Assembly (NCBI GenBank): GCA_021817645.1
Contig: JAKAGH010000116.1
Coordinates: 1-9,249, forward strand
Length of the DNA stretch: 9,249 bases
Source of the DNA: Deltaproteobacteria bacterium
GTDB lineage: Bacteria; Desulfobacterota; Desulfobaccia; Desulfobaccales; 0-14-0-80-60-11
Direction: 5' to 3'
The stretch's first letter is position 1. Each line of letters opens with the position of its first letter. The position numbers and the translations under genes were made by a program. Under the pieces are notes generated by a model. That model saw only the letters and a list, made by a program, of their open reading frames with translations, made no database searches and was not told the origin of the DNA. This document shows, one piece after another, positions 1 to 6,016 of this stretch.

Positions 1-1391
1 TCCGCTACCTTGAGCTCCTCTTCGGCCCATTTCCGGGCAGTGATGTCCACTCCCAGGGTGAGCACCAGGGGGGAGCCGTCAATATCGGCAAAGGGGTAGT
101 TAAAGACCTGGTAAATCCGGCTGCCGTTCGCCCAGGTCATTTCCCAGTCCTGGGGCAGGTTAGTGTCCAGAACCTTGAAAGAAGGGCAATCCGGACAAGG
201 TTCTTCCCTCTTTTGCACCACTTCGTGGCAAGGTTTACCGTCCCAGGGGCCGAAGGTCTCCCGGAAAATGCGGTTGGCAAACCGGATAGAATAATCCGGA
301 GCCTTGAGATACACAAAAGCCGGCAGTGCGTCCAGCAAAGAATAAAGCCTCTGATGCTCGGCCCCTGCGGCCTCTTCCGCGCGGCGGCGCTCCTGCACCT
401 CCTCCTGCAATACCAGATTGGTCTGGGCCAGCTCCGCGGTGCGCATGGCCACCTTCAATTCCAGGTCATCGTGAGCCTTCTGGAGGTCCTCCTCTGCCTG
501 CTTCCGCCGCTCCACCTCCTGCTGCAACTGGCCCACCACCCGGGAGAGGTCCGCGGTCCGGTCCGCCACCCGCTGCTCCAACGCGTCATGGGCCTCCCGG
601 AGGGCCTCTTCTACCCGTTTGCGGTCAGTGATATCGAAAGTGACGCCGCTGATATAGTCAATCTTCCCCCGGGCATCGCAAAATATCTGGCCCCGGCACT
701 GAATCCAGCGAATAACTCCGTCTTTTCTGCGAATCCGGTGTTCCCGCACATAGGCGCGATTGGTTTTCAAAGCATCAGTGAAGACTCTGGAGGCATAATC
801 CAGGTCTTCCGGCAGGATCACGTCGCACCATTTGCGGCGCCGGGAATCAAAATCCTCTTTGCTGTAGCCGGTCAGGGCCTCAACTTTCTCATCAAAGAAA
901 TCCACACTCCAGTCTTCATAGCCTTTGAATACCACCGCCGGGACCTGGTTGACCAGCAGCCGGTAGTTTTCCTCGCTCTGCCGCAAGGCCTCAGCGGCGC
1001 GCATGCGTTCCGCGGCATAGCGAACGGCCCGCAGGAGCAGACCGGCTTCCACTTCCCCCTTGATGAGATAATCCTGAGCCCCCTGGCGCACTGCGGCCAC
1101 GCCCACGTCTTCATCAGCCAGGCCGGTCAAGACTACGAAGGGCACCCGGGGGCAATGCCAGGAGGCCGAGATAAAGGTATCCAATCCCTGGCTGTCCGGC
1201 AGTCCCAAATCCAGCAGCACTACATCCACCCCACGCCGGTCCAGGCGCGCCAAACCATCATCCAGCCGGTCAACCCACTCCAGCTGGAAGTTTTCTCCGG
1301 CGGTGGCCAGCATCTCCCGAATCAGGCGGGCGTCTCCGGGATTATCCTCCACCAGCAGAACTTTGATGGTCTCGGTGAACATCGGCTTCAT
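1..1391 (-). CDS. Receiver-PAS-PAS signalling protein, C-terminus off window
   Basis: This is a signal-transduction protein of which 463 residues are visible; the frame is open to the window edge, so a C-terminal output such as a kinase or GGDEF domain may follow. Residues about 8-125 form a receiver domain, with acidic E15/D16, phosphoacceptor D61 in VVLLDLGLP, T89 and K111. A PAS/PAC domain spans about 138-258 and ends in DITDRKR. A helical coiled-coil linker covers about 262-345. A second PAS domain (about 347-455) carries C388, C399 and C402 (C-x10-C-x2-C) and ends in DITARKWAEEEL. The ATG at 1391 is preferred because it overlaps the stop of the upstream regulator as ATGA. An in-frame ATG at 1382 is the alternative, and neither has a strong Shine-Dalgarno sequence. 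The receiver suggests it is phosphorylated by the upstream kinase or another one, and the PAS domains suggest redox or ligand sensing. The family call is firm; the signal and output are unknown. Confidence 0.88.
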   Translation of the reverse strand, partial: MKPMFTETIKVLLVEDNPGDARLIREMLATAGENFQLEWVDRLDDGLARLDRRGVDVVLLDLGLPDSQGLDTFISASWHCPRVPFVVLTGLADEDVGVAAVRQGAQDYLIKGEVEAGLLLRAVRYAAERMRAAEALRQSEENYRLLVNQVPAVVFKGYEDWSVDFFDEKVEALTGYSKEDFDSRRRKWCDVILPEDLDYASRVFTDALKTNRAYVREHRIRRKDGVIRWIQCRGQIFCDARGKIDYISGVTFDITDRKRVEEALREAHDALEQRVADRTADLSRVVGQLQQEVERRKQAEEDLQKAHDDLELKVAMRTAELAQTNLVLQEEVQERRRAEEAAGAEHQRLYSLLDALPAFVYLKAPDYSIRFANRIFRETFGPWDGKPCHEVVQKREEPCPDCPSFKVLDTNLPQDWEMTWANGSRIYQVFNYPFADIDGSPLVLTLGVDITARKWAEEELKVA

Positions 1392-1840
1392 CTCGGCGGC
1401 AACATCACCACGGTCAGCCAGAAATCCTCAATGGTTTTTATCACTTCCATGAACTGCTCCAGATTCACCGGTTTGGTGATGTAGCAGTTGGCATGGAGAT
1501 TATAACTTTTGATAATATCCTGCTCGGCTTCGGAGACGGTGAGGATCACCACCGGAATGCGCCTCAGTTCGGGGTCATCCTTGATCTCCGCCAGCACCTC
1601 CTGGCCGCTCTTTCTGGGGAGATTCAGGTCCAGAAGAATCAGGTCCGGACGCGTCGTCCGGGCATAGGCCCCCTGGCGGCGCAGGTAGGCCAGAGCCTCT
1701 TCCCCATTCCCCACGGTGTTGAGGACATTCATGACCTTGCCCTCTTTCAGGGCCTCCTGGGTCAGGCGCACATCCCCGGGGTTGTCTTCCACCAGCAAAA
1801 TCTCAATGGGCCTGCAACTCCCTCTTGTTATCCCGCTCAT
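1388..1840 (-). CDS. Single-domain response regulator, Rcp1-like
   Basis: This 150-residue protein is almost entirely a CheY-type receiver domain with no DNA-binding or enzymatic output. Visible landmarks are the acidic pair E18/D19 in ILLVEDNPGD, phosphoacceptor D71 in LILLDLNLP, T101 and K123 in ITKP. The insert with AYLRRQGAYA and the RPDLILLDLNLPRKSG stretch are typical of the Rcp1-like regulators that partner phytochrome-type histidine kinases. The start is the ATG at 1840, preceded by a GGGGGAAAGGAAA purine tract. The same frame stays open further upstream, but that part is out-of-frame kinase sequence. The gene overlaps the end of the kinase gene by 38 bases and the following gene by 4, so coupled translation is likely. 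Its probable role is to accept phosphate from the kinase and pass it on or bind a target protein. The partner is inferred from position. Confidence 0.92.
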   Translation of the reverse strand: MSGITRGSCRPIEILLVEDNPGDVRLTQEALKEGKVMNVLNTVGNGEEALAYLRRQGAYARTTRPDLILLDLNLPRKSGQEVLAEIKDDPELRRIPVVILTVSEAEQDIIKSYNLHANCYITKPVNLEQFMEVIKTIEDFWLTVVMLPPR

Positions 1841-2963
1841 TTTCCTTTCCCCCTGGAATAGTGAAGTAAAAAGTGGAACCCCGGCCAGGCTCCGATTCCA
1901 CCCAAATGCGGCCGCCATGGCGCTCCGCGATCTTTTTGCACAACGCCAGACCGAGGCCGGTGCCAGGGAAATCTTCCCGGCGGTGCAAGCGCTGAAAAAT
2001 GGCAAAAATCCGTTCCTGGTGCTTCGGATCGATGCCGATGCCGTTATCCCGGACGCTAAAAAGCCATTCGTTATCTTGCCGCTGGGCGGAGATATGAACT
2101 TGAGGCGATTGCCGGCCTTGAAATTTCAAGGCATTGATCAGCAGATTCTGCAACATCTGGCCCAGTTGCATGGTATCGGCCAGCACCGTGGGCAGTTGGT
2201 CGTGGGTCACCACTGCTCCGGTTTCGTGCAACATAGACGCCAAGTTAGCCAGCGTATGGCTCAGGAGGGCCTCACAATCCGTGGGTTCCAGGGGTTTGCC
2301 CCGGGTCCCCACCCGGGATAAGGCCAACAGGTCATTGATCAGCATCTGCATGCGGTTGGCTCCGTCCACGGCAAAGCCGATGAATTCGTCCGCATCCTGA
2401 TCAAGTTTGCCCCGATAGCGCTTGGCGAGCAGTTGAGTGAAGCTGGCCACCATGCGCAAGGGCTCCTGGAGGTCGTGGGAGGCCACGTAGGCGAACTGCT
2501 CCAGCTCGGCATTGGACCGCCGCAAGTCCGCAGCGTATTGGGCCAGTTTGGCCTCAGCCCGCCGCCGCTCATCCAGTTCCACGGACAGCTGGATGTTGGT
2601 GTCGCGTAGCTCCGCGGTACGCGCCGCCACCTTTATTTCCAGTTCGCCTTTGGCCTGTTTCAGCGTCTCCGCAGCCTGCTTGATGGTGAGAAAAAGAGGG
2701 GGGATCCACCAAACCGCAGCCAACATGGATATGGAAATGCCAAGGGCTAAGACGTCATCAAAGAGATCCGGAGGGTCGGAAAGGTCTCCGGAAAACCACC
2801 GCCAGAGCTTGAGGCCCCGGCGCAGGGCCATGAAGCACAGGGCCAAGGCAATCAGCACCCAGGCCGTACGGCCCCCGGTGATCCGGATCAGCCGCAACGC
2901 ATAAAAGGCCGCAAGCAACTGCACCAATGCAGCAAGTCCGATAATGATCAGCAGCCCGTGCAT
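1803..2963 (-). CDS. Membrane sensor histidine kinase
   Basis: This is a 386-residue sensor kinase that should autophosphorylate on histidine using ATP. The N-terminus has about three hydrophobic segments (about 2-24, 33-48 and 70-94), so it sits in the inner membrane with little periplasmic domain. A signalling helix follows (about 96-150, with RTAELRDTN). Then come the HisKA domain, with H163 in YVASHDLQEPLR, and a HATPase domain with N-box N273/N277, G1 box DNGIGI (306-311), the F-box region near IFAIFQRLHR, and G2 box GTGLGLAL (334-341). All catalytic motifs are intact. The H-box and following helix resemble phytochrome-class kinases, but there is no PAS, GAF or phytochrome domain here, so sensing must involve the membrane part. 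It starts at an ATG after a 213-base gap and is the first gene of the signalling cassette. The ribosome-binding site is weak (GGAA about 10 bases upstream). The signal is unknown. Confidence 0.93.
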   Translation of the reverse strand: MHGLLIIIGLAALVQLLAAFYALRLIRITGGRTAWVLIALALCFMALRRGLKLWRWFSGDLSDPPDLFDDVLALGISISMLAAVWWIPPLFLTIKQAAETLKQAKGELEIKVAARTAELRDTNIQLSVELDERRRAEAKLAQYAADLRRSNAELEQFAYVASHDLQEPLRMVASFTQLLAKRYRGKLDQDADEFIGFAVDGANRMQMLINDLLALSRVGTRGKPLEPTDCEALLSHTLANLASMLHETGAVVTHDQLPTVLADTMQLGQMLQNLLINALKFQGRQSPQVHISAQRQDNEWLFSVRDNGIGIDPKHQERIFAIFQRLHRREDFPGTGLGLALCKKIAERHGGRIWVESEPGRGSTFYFTIPGGKENERDNKRELQAH

Positions 2964-3176
2964 AAACTAGTTCCAGCGGCGGGGCAGATATTGCTCAGGC
3001 CGATTCCGGCTCTTCCGAGGCAAAAAGGAAACCTATGTTCATATTTCCACAAAGCAGCAATTATGTAAACGATATTTTGAAAAGCGCTATTTTTTAGAAA
3101 GAATAACTAATTTGCGGGCTGGGGTGGGCCCTGGAGTCATCTACTCCTGGGCCAGGACGCGGCGTCAAGGCCGCTC
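2964..3176. other. Intergenic region upstream of the sensor kinase
   Basis: This 213-base gap separates the end of the cysteine-protein gene from the kinase start. Its centre (about 3035-3115) is clearly AT-rich against GC-rich surroundings, so it probably carries the promoter of the signalling operon. No convincing -35/-10 pair with normal spacing could be picked on the minus strand. The kinase-distal end holds an imperfect hairpin, listed separately. Confidence 0.4.
3127..3153. repeat. Imperfect inverted repeat after the cysteine-protein gene
   Basis: GGCCCTGGAGT and ACTCCTGGGCC form two 11-base arms with one central T-T mismatch and a 5-base loop (CATCT). It lies 24 bases after the stop of the 117-residue gene in its direction of transcription. 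No T-run follows directly on the minus strand, so it is at best a weak or factor-assisted terminator or an mRNA 3' stabiliser. Confidence 0.4.
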
Positions 3177-3530
3177 TTATTGCGAAGCTGACTGCGGCTG
3201 GGACTCGGGTTGGGTCACCACAATCCAGGGCAGGCACAGGGGTTGTTGGCGGGAGGCGTAGGGGAAGCCGGAAGGCAGGTAGGCGCCAAAGGGGCAATGC
3301 AGACAGAACTTGCCTTCCGTACCACAAACGGCTTCCAGGCGCACCGCGTCGCCGATAAACTGCCGCAGGTCCGCCTGCATCCGCTCGATATCTTCCAGTT
3401 GCGGCCGCTCGATTTCGGCAATCAGCCGTTGCAGCAGCCGGGACATATCCAGCAGCAAAGGCGGCAGCTCGTTTTCATACTTTTCCAGGCGTTCCAAAAA
3501 ATCAATGGTTTGTAAGCCGTAATGGGTCAT
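3177..3530 (-). CDS. Small cysteine-containing protein of unknown function
   Basis: I do not recognise this 117-residue protein. Residues about 5-65 are charged and leucine-rich (FLERLEKYENELPPLLLDMS, RLLQRLIAEIERPQ), consistent with two or three amphipathic helices. A compact region then carries four cysteines, C69, C76, C79 and C99 (C-x6-C-x2-C-x19-C), including FCLHCPFGAY, which could bind a metal or Fe-S cluster or take part in disulfide chemistry. The tail is polar (QPESQPQSASQ). There is no signal peptide or membrane segment, so it is probably cytoplasmic. Its ATG at 3530 overlaps the amidoligase stop as ATGA, with GGAG about 10 bases upstream. That makes it the third gene of a tightly coupled operon and suggests it works with the amidoligase, as a partner or a substrate. 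The function is open; the reading frame itself is well supported by the overlap and by protein-like composition. Confidence 0.75.
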   Translation of the reverse strand: MTHYGLQTIDFLERLEKYENELPPLLLDMSRLLQRLIAEIERPQLEDIERMQADLRQFIGDAVRLEAVCGTEGKFCLHCPFGAYLPSGFPYASRQQPLCLPWIVVTQPESQPQSASQ

Positions 3531-4495
3531 GAACTGATTTCTCCAGGGCCCGGGCTGAGACTTCCGGGAAAGAGGATATGGGACATCATCCCTGCACCCA
3601 AATATATTTTATATAAAGTATTCATCCACTTATTCGGTTTGGGGAGATATTCCAGCTGCGGCCGCCGGCCCTCACTCCACTCCACCAGAAACTGGGTGAA
3701 GATAATCCATTGCATCAGTTCTTCCGGATCGTCTATCATGGAAGGAAAATAGCGAAACTCTATGGTATTCCGGTACCAATAGGAATGGAGATTGAGACCG
3801 TGATACCGGGTGGGATGAATCTTGCGGTTCCTCGGGACTTGGGGATCGTTCAGATTTTCCGGAGAATACCAGAGACTCTGCACCTCGGGAGCGCTCCAGC
3901 CGCCATTATTCTGGTACCACTTATAAAGATCGATCTCCAGGGGGCGGCAGGTTTCGGCCTGACGGCGTTCCTCAGGCAGCAGACAATAGATGTAACCTTC
4001 GAAGATGGAGATGATCCTCAATAACTGGAAGAGCTGGGTCTCTCCGAACTTTTCGGGGTCCACCCCGTGATGTACATGAAAACCGCAGGTTTCGTTGACC
4101 TGGACCTCCGGGAACTCCTGGAGGAGCAACAAAGCATCGTAAACCTGGGCGAGTCCCTTGAGGCCGGAAAGGATGGGACTCACCAGTTCGCTGCCCCCCG
4201 CACCTTTAATGGAATCGTCCAAAACGAAAGACCAGGCCTCATACTGCGGTTCATCCGGGGAAAAGCCGTTCAGGGTGAGACCTTGTTGCTGGAATACCTG
4301 GGGCAGCAGGGTGCCGTCGGCAGCCCGGCTGGTGATCTTATACGGGGGGATTATCTGGCGGTCGCCCGCAGCAATGCTATATTTTAATCCGAAAGTCTCA
4401 ATCTCCACCCCAAAAGGGCGGTTAGTAAAATAACGGAGCATGGGGTAGCGGAACTTGAGGCGCCGCTCCCATTCCCCTGGATCAATCCCCCTCAT
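3527..4495 (-). CDS. Putative amidoligase (Amidoligase_2 family, glutamine-synthetase-like fold)
   Basis: This 322-residue protein has the hallmark motifs of the Amidoligase_2 family, predicted ATP-dependent carboxylate-amine ligases related to glutamine synthetase and gamma-glutamylcysteine ligase. These are FGVEIE (28-33, likely metal-binding acids E31 and E33), SELVSPIL (102-109), N-x2-CGFHVHHG (134-144, with H140 and H142), RYHGLN (230-235) and TIEFRYF (244-250, with E246 and R248). No family motif appears to be missing, so it should be active. No signal peptide or membrane helix is evident, which suggests a cytoplasmic enzyme. The substrate cannot be read from sequence; family members are predicted to join amino acids or peptides to metabolites, proteins or cell-wall components. 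The ATG at 4495 is chosen because it overlaps the stop of a small membrane-protein gene as ATGA. The frame stays open upstream to 4636 but without a good start codon. It is flanked on both sides by coupled genes. Confidence 0.85.
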   Translation of the reverse strand: MRGIDPGEWERRLKFRYPMLRYFTNRPFGVEIETFGLKYSIAAGDRQIIPPYKITSRAADGTLLPQVFQQQGLTLNGFSPDEPQYEAWSFVLDDSIKGAGGSELVSPILSGLKGLAQVYDALLLLQEFPEVQVNETCGFHVHHGVDPEKFGETQLFQLLRIISIFEGYIYCLLPEERRQAETCRPLEIDLYKWYQNNGGWSAPEVQSLWYSPENLNDPQVPRNRKIHPTRYHGLNLHSYWYRNTIEFRYFPSMIDDPEELMQWIIFTQFLVEWSEGRRPQLEYLPKPNKWMNTLYKIYLGAGMMSHILFPGSLSPGPGEISS

Positions 4496-4626
4496 CTTCT
4501 CCGCCGCCTGCTCCAGCTTGGCCCCCGCGATTTCTGGCGAATAGCTACCATTAAAATACTGAAAAAAGCCTGGATAAGCAAGAACAATCCGCTTTCCCAG
4601 ACATTGTCGTCCTGGCGGTTGCTCAT
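4492..4626 (-). CDS. Small single-pass membrane protein (44 aa)
   Basis: This short gene encodes MSNRQDDNVWESGLFLLIQ followed by AFFSILMVAI and a basic tail ending in RRRRR. The pattern is an acidic, polar N-terminus (1-12), one hydrophobic segment (about 13-30, GLFLLIQAFFSILMVAI) and a strongly cationic C-terminus (RQKSRG...RRRRR). By the positive-inside rule the C-terminus should be cytoplasmic. Its TGA stop overlaps the amidoligase ATG by 4 bases, just as the amidoligase stop overlaps the next gene, so it appears to lead a translationally coupled three-gene operon. The start at 4626 is preceded only by a weak AAAG-type purine stretch. It may anchor or recruit the downstream enzyme to the membrane, but that is inference. 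The main doubt is its size: part of the basic tail lies in the shared region, and homologues would be needed to prove it. Confidence 0.55.
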   Translation of the reverse strand: MSNRQDDNVWESGLFLLIQAFFSILMVAIRQKSRGPSWSRRRRR

Positions 4627-4901
4627 CTTTGCATCTTTAACATCGACATGTTAGGTGGATTTCATGAACTGGTGTGGCGGAGGGCATGAATTGGGGACCT
4701 TCATTTCCTAAGGGAATTGTTACCAGGTGAACTGGCAGCGATTCAGGGGAGGCCAGACGCGGCAAATTCGCTACAAGCCGGGGGGCCTGCAGGCAAAAAT
4801 CCCTTTTCTCAACCAAGTTCTGCCACTACCTGGAAGAGACCGATCTCAGTAAATGACTAGAGGTAATTCCCGGCCCCCAGCAAGGGGAGCCGAGTTATGG
4901 A
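4627..4901. other. Intergenic region between the NlpC/P60 gene and the amidoligase cassette
   Basis: This 275-base gap has no convincing gene on either strand. It should hold the 3' end of the NlpC/P60 transcript (hairpin at 4872-4891) and either a promoter for the amidoligase cassette or read-through sequence. I found no good -35/-10 pair upstream of the small membrane-protein gene. Co-transcription with the NlpC/P60 gene therefore remains possible. Confidence 0.4.
4872..4891 (-). terminator. Weak hairpin after the NlpC/P60 gene
   Basis: On the transcribed strand GGCTCCCC and GGGGGCC pair as a 7-bp GC stem with a bulged T and the 5-base loop TTGCT, starting 11 bases after the stop codon. 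It has no following U-tract, so it may stabilise the mRNA end rather than terminate efficiently. Confidence 0.3.
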
Positions 4902-5768
4902 CTACTGTCCGTACTTCACCTCAAAGACCCGCTTGGCCACCACAAAGGTGCCTTCGTAGTAGGGCTGGCGCAGGTCAGTGACAGTAACTCCAACACGGTA
5001 GTTGGAGGCGTGGATCATTTTCCCTTCCCCTAGATAAATGCCGGCATGGCCGATGTGGTTGCCTCCACGACGGAAGAAAAGCAGATCCCCGGGCAGCAAT
5101 TTGGAAAAATCCATGTTTTGGGTCACAACCCTCCCCACCTGGGCCTGTTCGGCGCTGGAGCGGGGCAGGTCGATTTTGAAGCCCTTGTAAATATACTGCA
5201 CAAAACCGGAGCAATCGGTGGCTGAACTGGTAGACAGGGAGGCCCCCCGGCAATATGGAGTGCCACGATAGTAGCGGGCCTGGGTGAGAATCATATCCGA
5301 GAAATCCCAGGGCTCAAAGCGATTGTATTTCTGCTCCGCGGCAGTGACTTGTTCCACTGACGCCGGGGGCGCAAGATTGCGGGATACGGGACTCCCGGGT
5401 TTCTTCGGGCCTAATGGCTCCAACAGGAAACGGCCGTCCCGCTGGGGGGTGACCTTCATCAAGGGCGGGGTTTCTGAGACACCGGAACCGGACCTTCTAG
5501 GAGCGGAGGTTTCACCGGACAGAGCCATCTCGCCCCGCACCGGAGTATTGTCCCTCTCCCGCTGGGTTACTCGCGGCCTTCTGCTCCGGCTGCGAGAAGC
5601 AGTCTTCTTTTTCTTGGTATCTTTTTGAACCTTGTTACTGGTCTTGCTTTGCGTTTTGGTGGAAGAATTTTTCTTTTTGTCGGGTTTGGTGGGAACTGAC
5701 TGCGCCAGCCCGGGCGCAAAAATTAGGGCCAGAGATAATGTCGCGCCTAGAATTATACGATTCGCCAT
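4902..5768 (-). CDS. Exported NlpC/P60 family peptidoglycan endopeptidase
   Basis: This 288-residue protein is a predicted cell-wall hydrolase of the NlpC/P60 cysteine peptidase family, which typically cleaves the D-Glu-to-diamino-acid bond of peptidoglycan stem peptides. Residues 1-23 form a signal peptide (R4, hydrophobic core 5-18, cleavage near GLA-QS), so it acts in the periplasm or cell envelope. Residues about 25-66 are a low-complexity basic linker rich in K, R, S and T, followed by a proline-rich spacer to about 145. The catalytic domain covers about 155-285: C186 in TDCSGFVQ, H241 in GHAGIYLG and H253 in MIHAS form the expected triad, and LLPGDLLFF is the usual GDL strand motif. No SH3 or LysM cell-wall-binding domain is visible; the cationic linker may substitute. 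The start is fixed by an excellent AAAGGAGG sequence 6 bases upstream. It follows the terminated ribosomal operon and has its own promoter and operator-like array. Confidence 0.93.
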   Translation of the reverse strand: MANRIILGATLSLALIFAPGLAQSVPTKPDKKKNSSTKTQSKTSNKVQKDTKKKKTASRSRSRRPRVTQRERDNTPVRGEMALSGETSAPRRSGSGVSETPPLMKVTPQRDGRFLLEPLGPKKPGSPVSRNLAPPASVEQVTAAEQKYNRFEPWDFSDMILTQARYYRGTPYCRGASLSTSSATDCSGFVQYIYKGFKIDLPRSSAEQAQVGRVVTQNMDFSKLLPGDLLFFRRGGNHIGHAGIYLGEGKMIHASNYRVGVTVTDLRQPYYEGTFVVAKRVFEVKYGQ

Positions 5769-5774
5769 CCAGAA

Positions 5775-5782
5775 CCTCCTTT
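5775..5782 (-). promoter_or_regulatory. Strong Shine-Dalgarno of the NlpC/P60 gene
   Basis: AAAGGAGG followed by TTCTGG and then ATG matches the anti-Shine-Dalgarno consensus nearly perfectly, with optimal spacing. It settles the start of the endopeptidase and suggests high translation once the mRNA is made. Confidence 0.85.
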
Positions 5783-5881
5783 GTTATGGGACAATCCTGA
5801 AGGGAACTAAACCTATTTAGCTCCGGACATATGGCTGGCATAGCCTGATGAACTTTGACAGAGAGCGACCTTTTTCGGCCC

Positions 5882-5940
5882 AGGTAATTTTGCCTAGCTC
5901 TTAGGTAGAATTACCTAGGCGGAATTAGGTAGATATGCCT
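5882..5940. repeat. Array of three 14-bp palindromic operator-like sites
   Basis: Three copies of AGGTA-N4-TRCCT lie at 5882-5895 (AGGTAATTTTGCCT), 5903-5916 (AGGTAGAATTACCT, a perfect dyad) and 5927-5940 (AGGTAGATATGCCT). Each is followed by AG. Start-to-start distances are 21 and 24 bases, close to two helical turns, as expected for a dimeric regulator binding cooperatively on one DNA face. The array begins about 7 bases downstream of the predicted transcription start of the NlpC/P60 gene, a position that fits repression. The TTAGG half-sites of copies 2 and 3 recall DtxR/IdeR-type boxes, but the spacer is one base shorter, so the regulator family is not assigned. Confidence 0.7.
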
Positions 5941-5953
5941 AGTTTTTTGAAGC

Positions 5954-5992
5954 ACCTTAATGGAATCTTAAACCCTTGTCAACCTTTTTTTT
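5954..5992 (-). promoter_or_regulatory. Sigma-70-type promoter with A-tract for the NlpC/P60 gene
   Basis: On the minus strand a perfect -35 box TTGACA (5982-5977) is followed by a 17-base spacer and TAAGGT (5959-5954), which keeps T1, A2 and T6 of the -10 consensus. A run of eight A residues (5992-5985) sits just upstream of the -35 box like an UP element. Predicted initiation is near 5947, giving a leader of about 180 bases. The weak -10 box is the main uncertainty. Confidence 0.6.
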
Positions 5993-6016
5993 CCTGCGGT
6001 CTATCTTCAGCTCTTA

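Noticed and set aside
213..1484. 423-codon open frame on the plus strand
   Set aside because: It lies antisense to the receiver-PAS-PAS gene, whose minus-strand translation shows clear domains. The plus frame is low-complexity and resembles nothing I know; GC-rich codon bias leaves antisense frames open.
1841..2005. N-terminal extension of the response regulator frame
   Set aside because: These 55 codons lie within the kinase's ATPase domain in another frame. The ATG at 1840 has a good purine tract and gives a receiver of normal length.
1716..2321. 201-codon plus-strand frame
   Set aside because: It is antisense to the start of the response regulator and the ATPase domain of the histidine kinase, with no domain-like sequence of its own.
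4727..4852. 41-codon GTG frame on the plus strand in the intergenic gap
   Set aside because: The sequence (VNWQRFRGGQTRQ...) looks loosely protein-like, but there is no good ribosome-binding site, no known family, and it faces all other genes.
5769..5880. Riboswitch in the NlpC/P60 leader
   Set aside because: No match to a c-di-GMP, cobalamin or other conserved core could be found by eye; only short, weak hairpins are present.
5882..5940. CRISPR array or short tandem repeat
   Set aside because: Units are 14-bp dyads with 7-10 base gaps and no spacer-length unique sequence, so operator sites explain them better.
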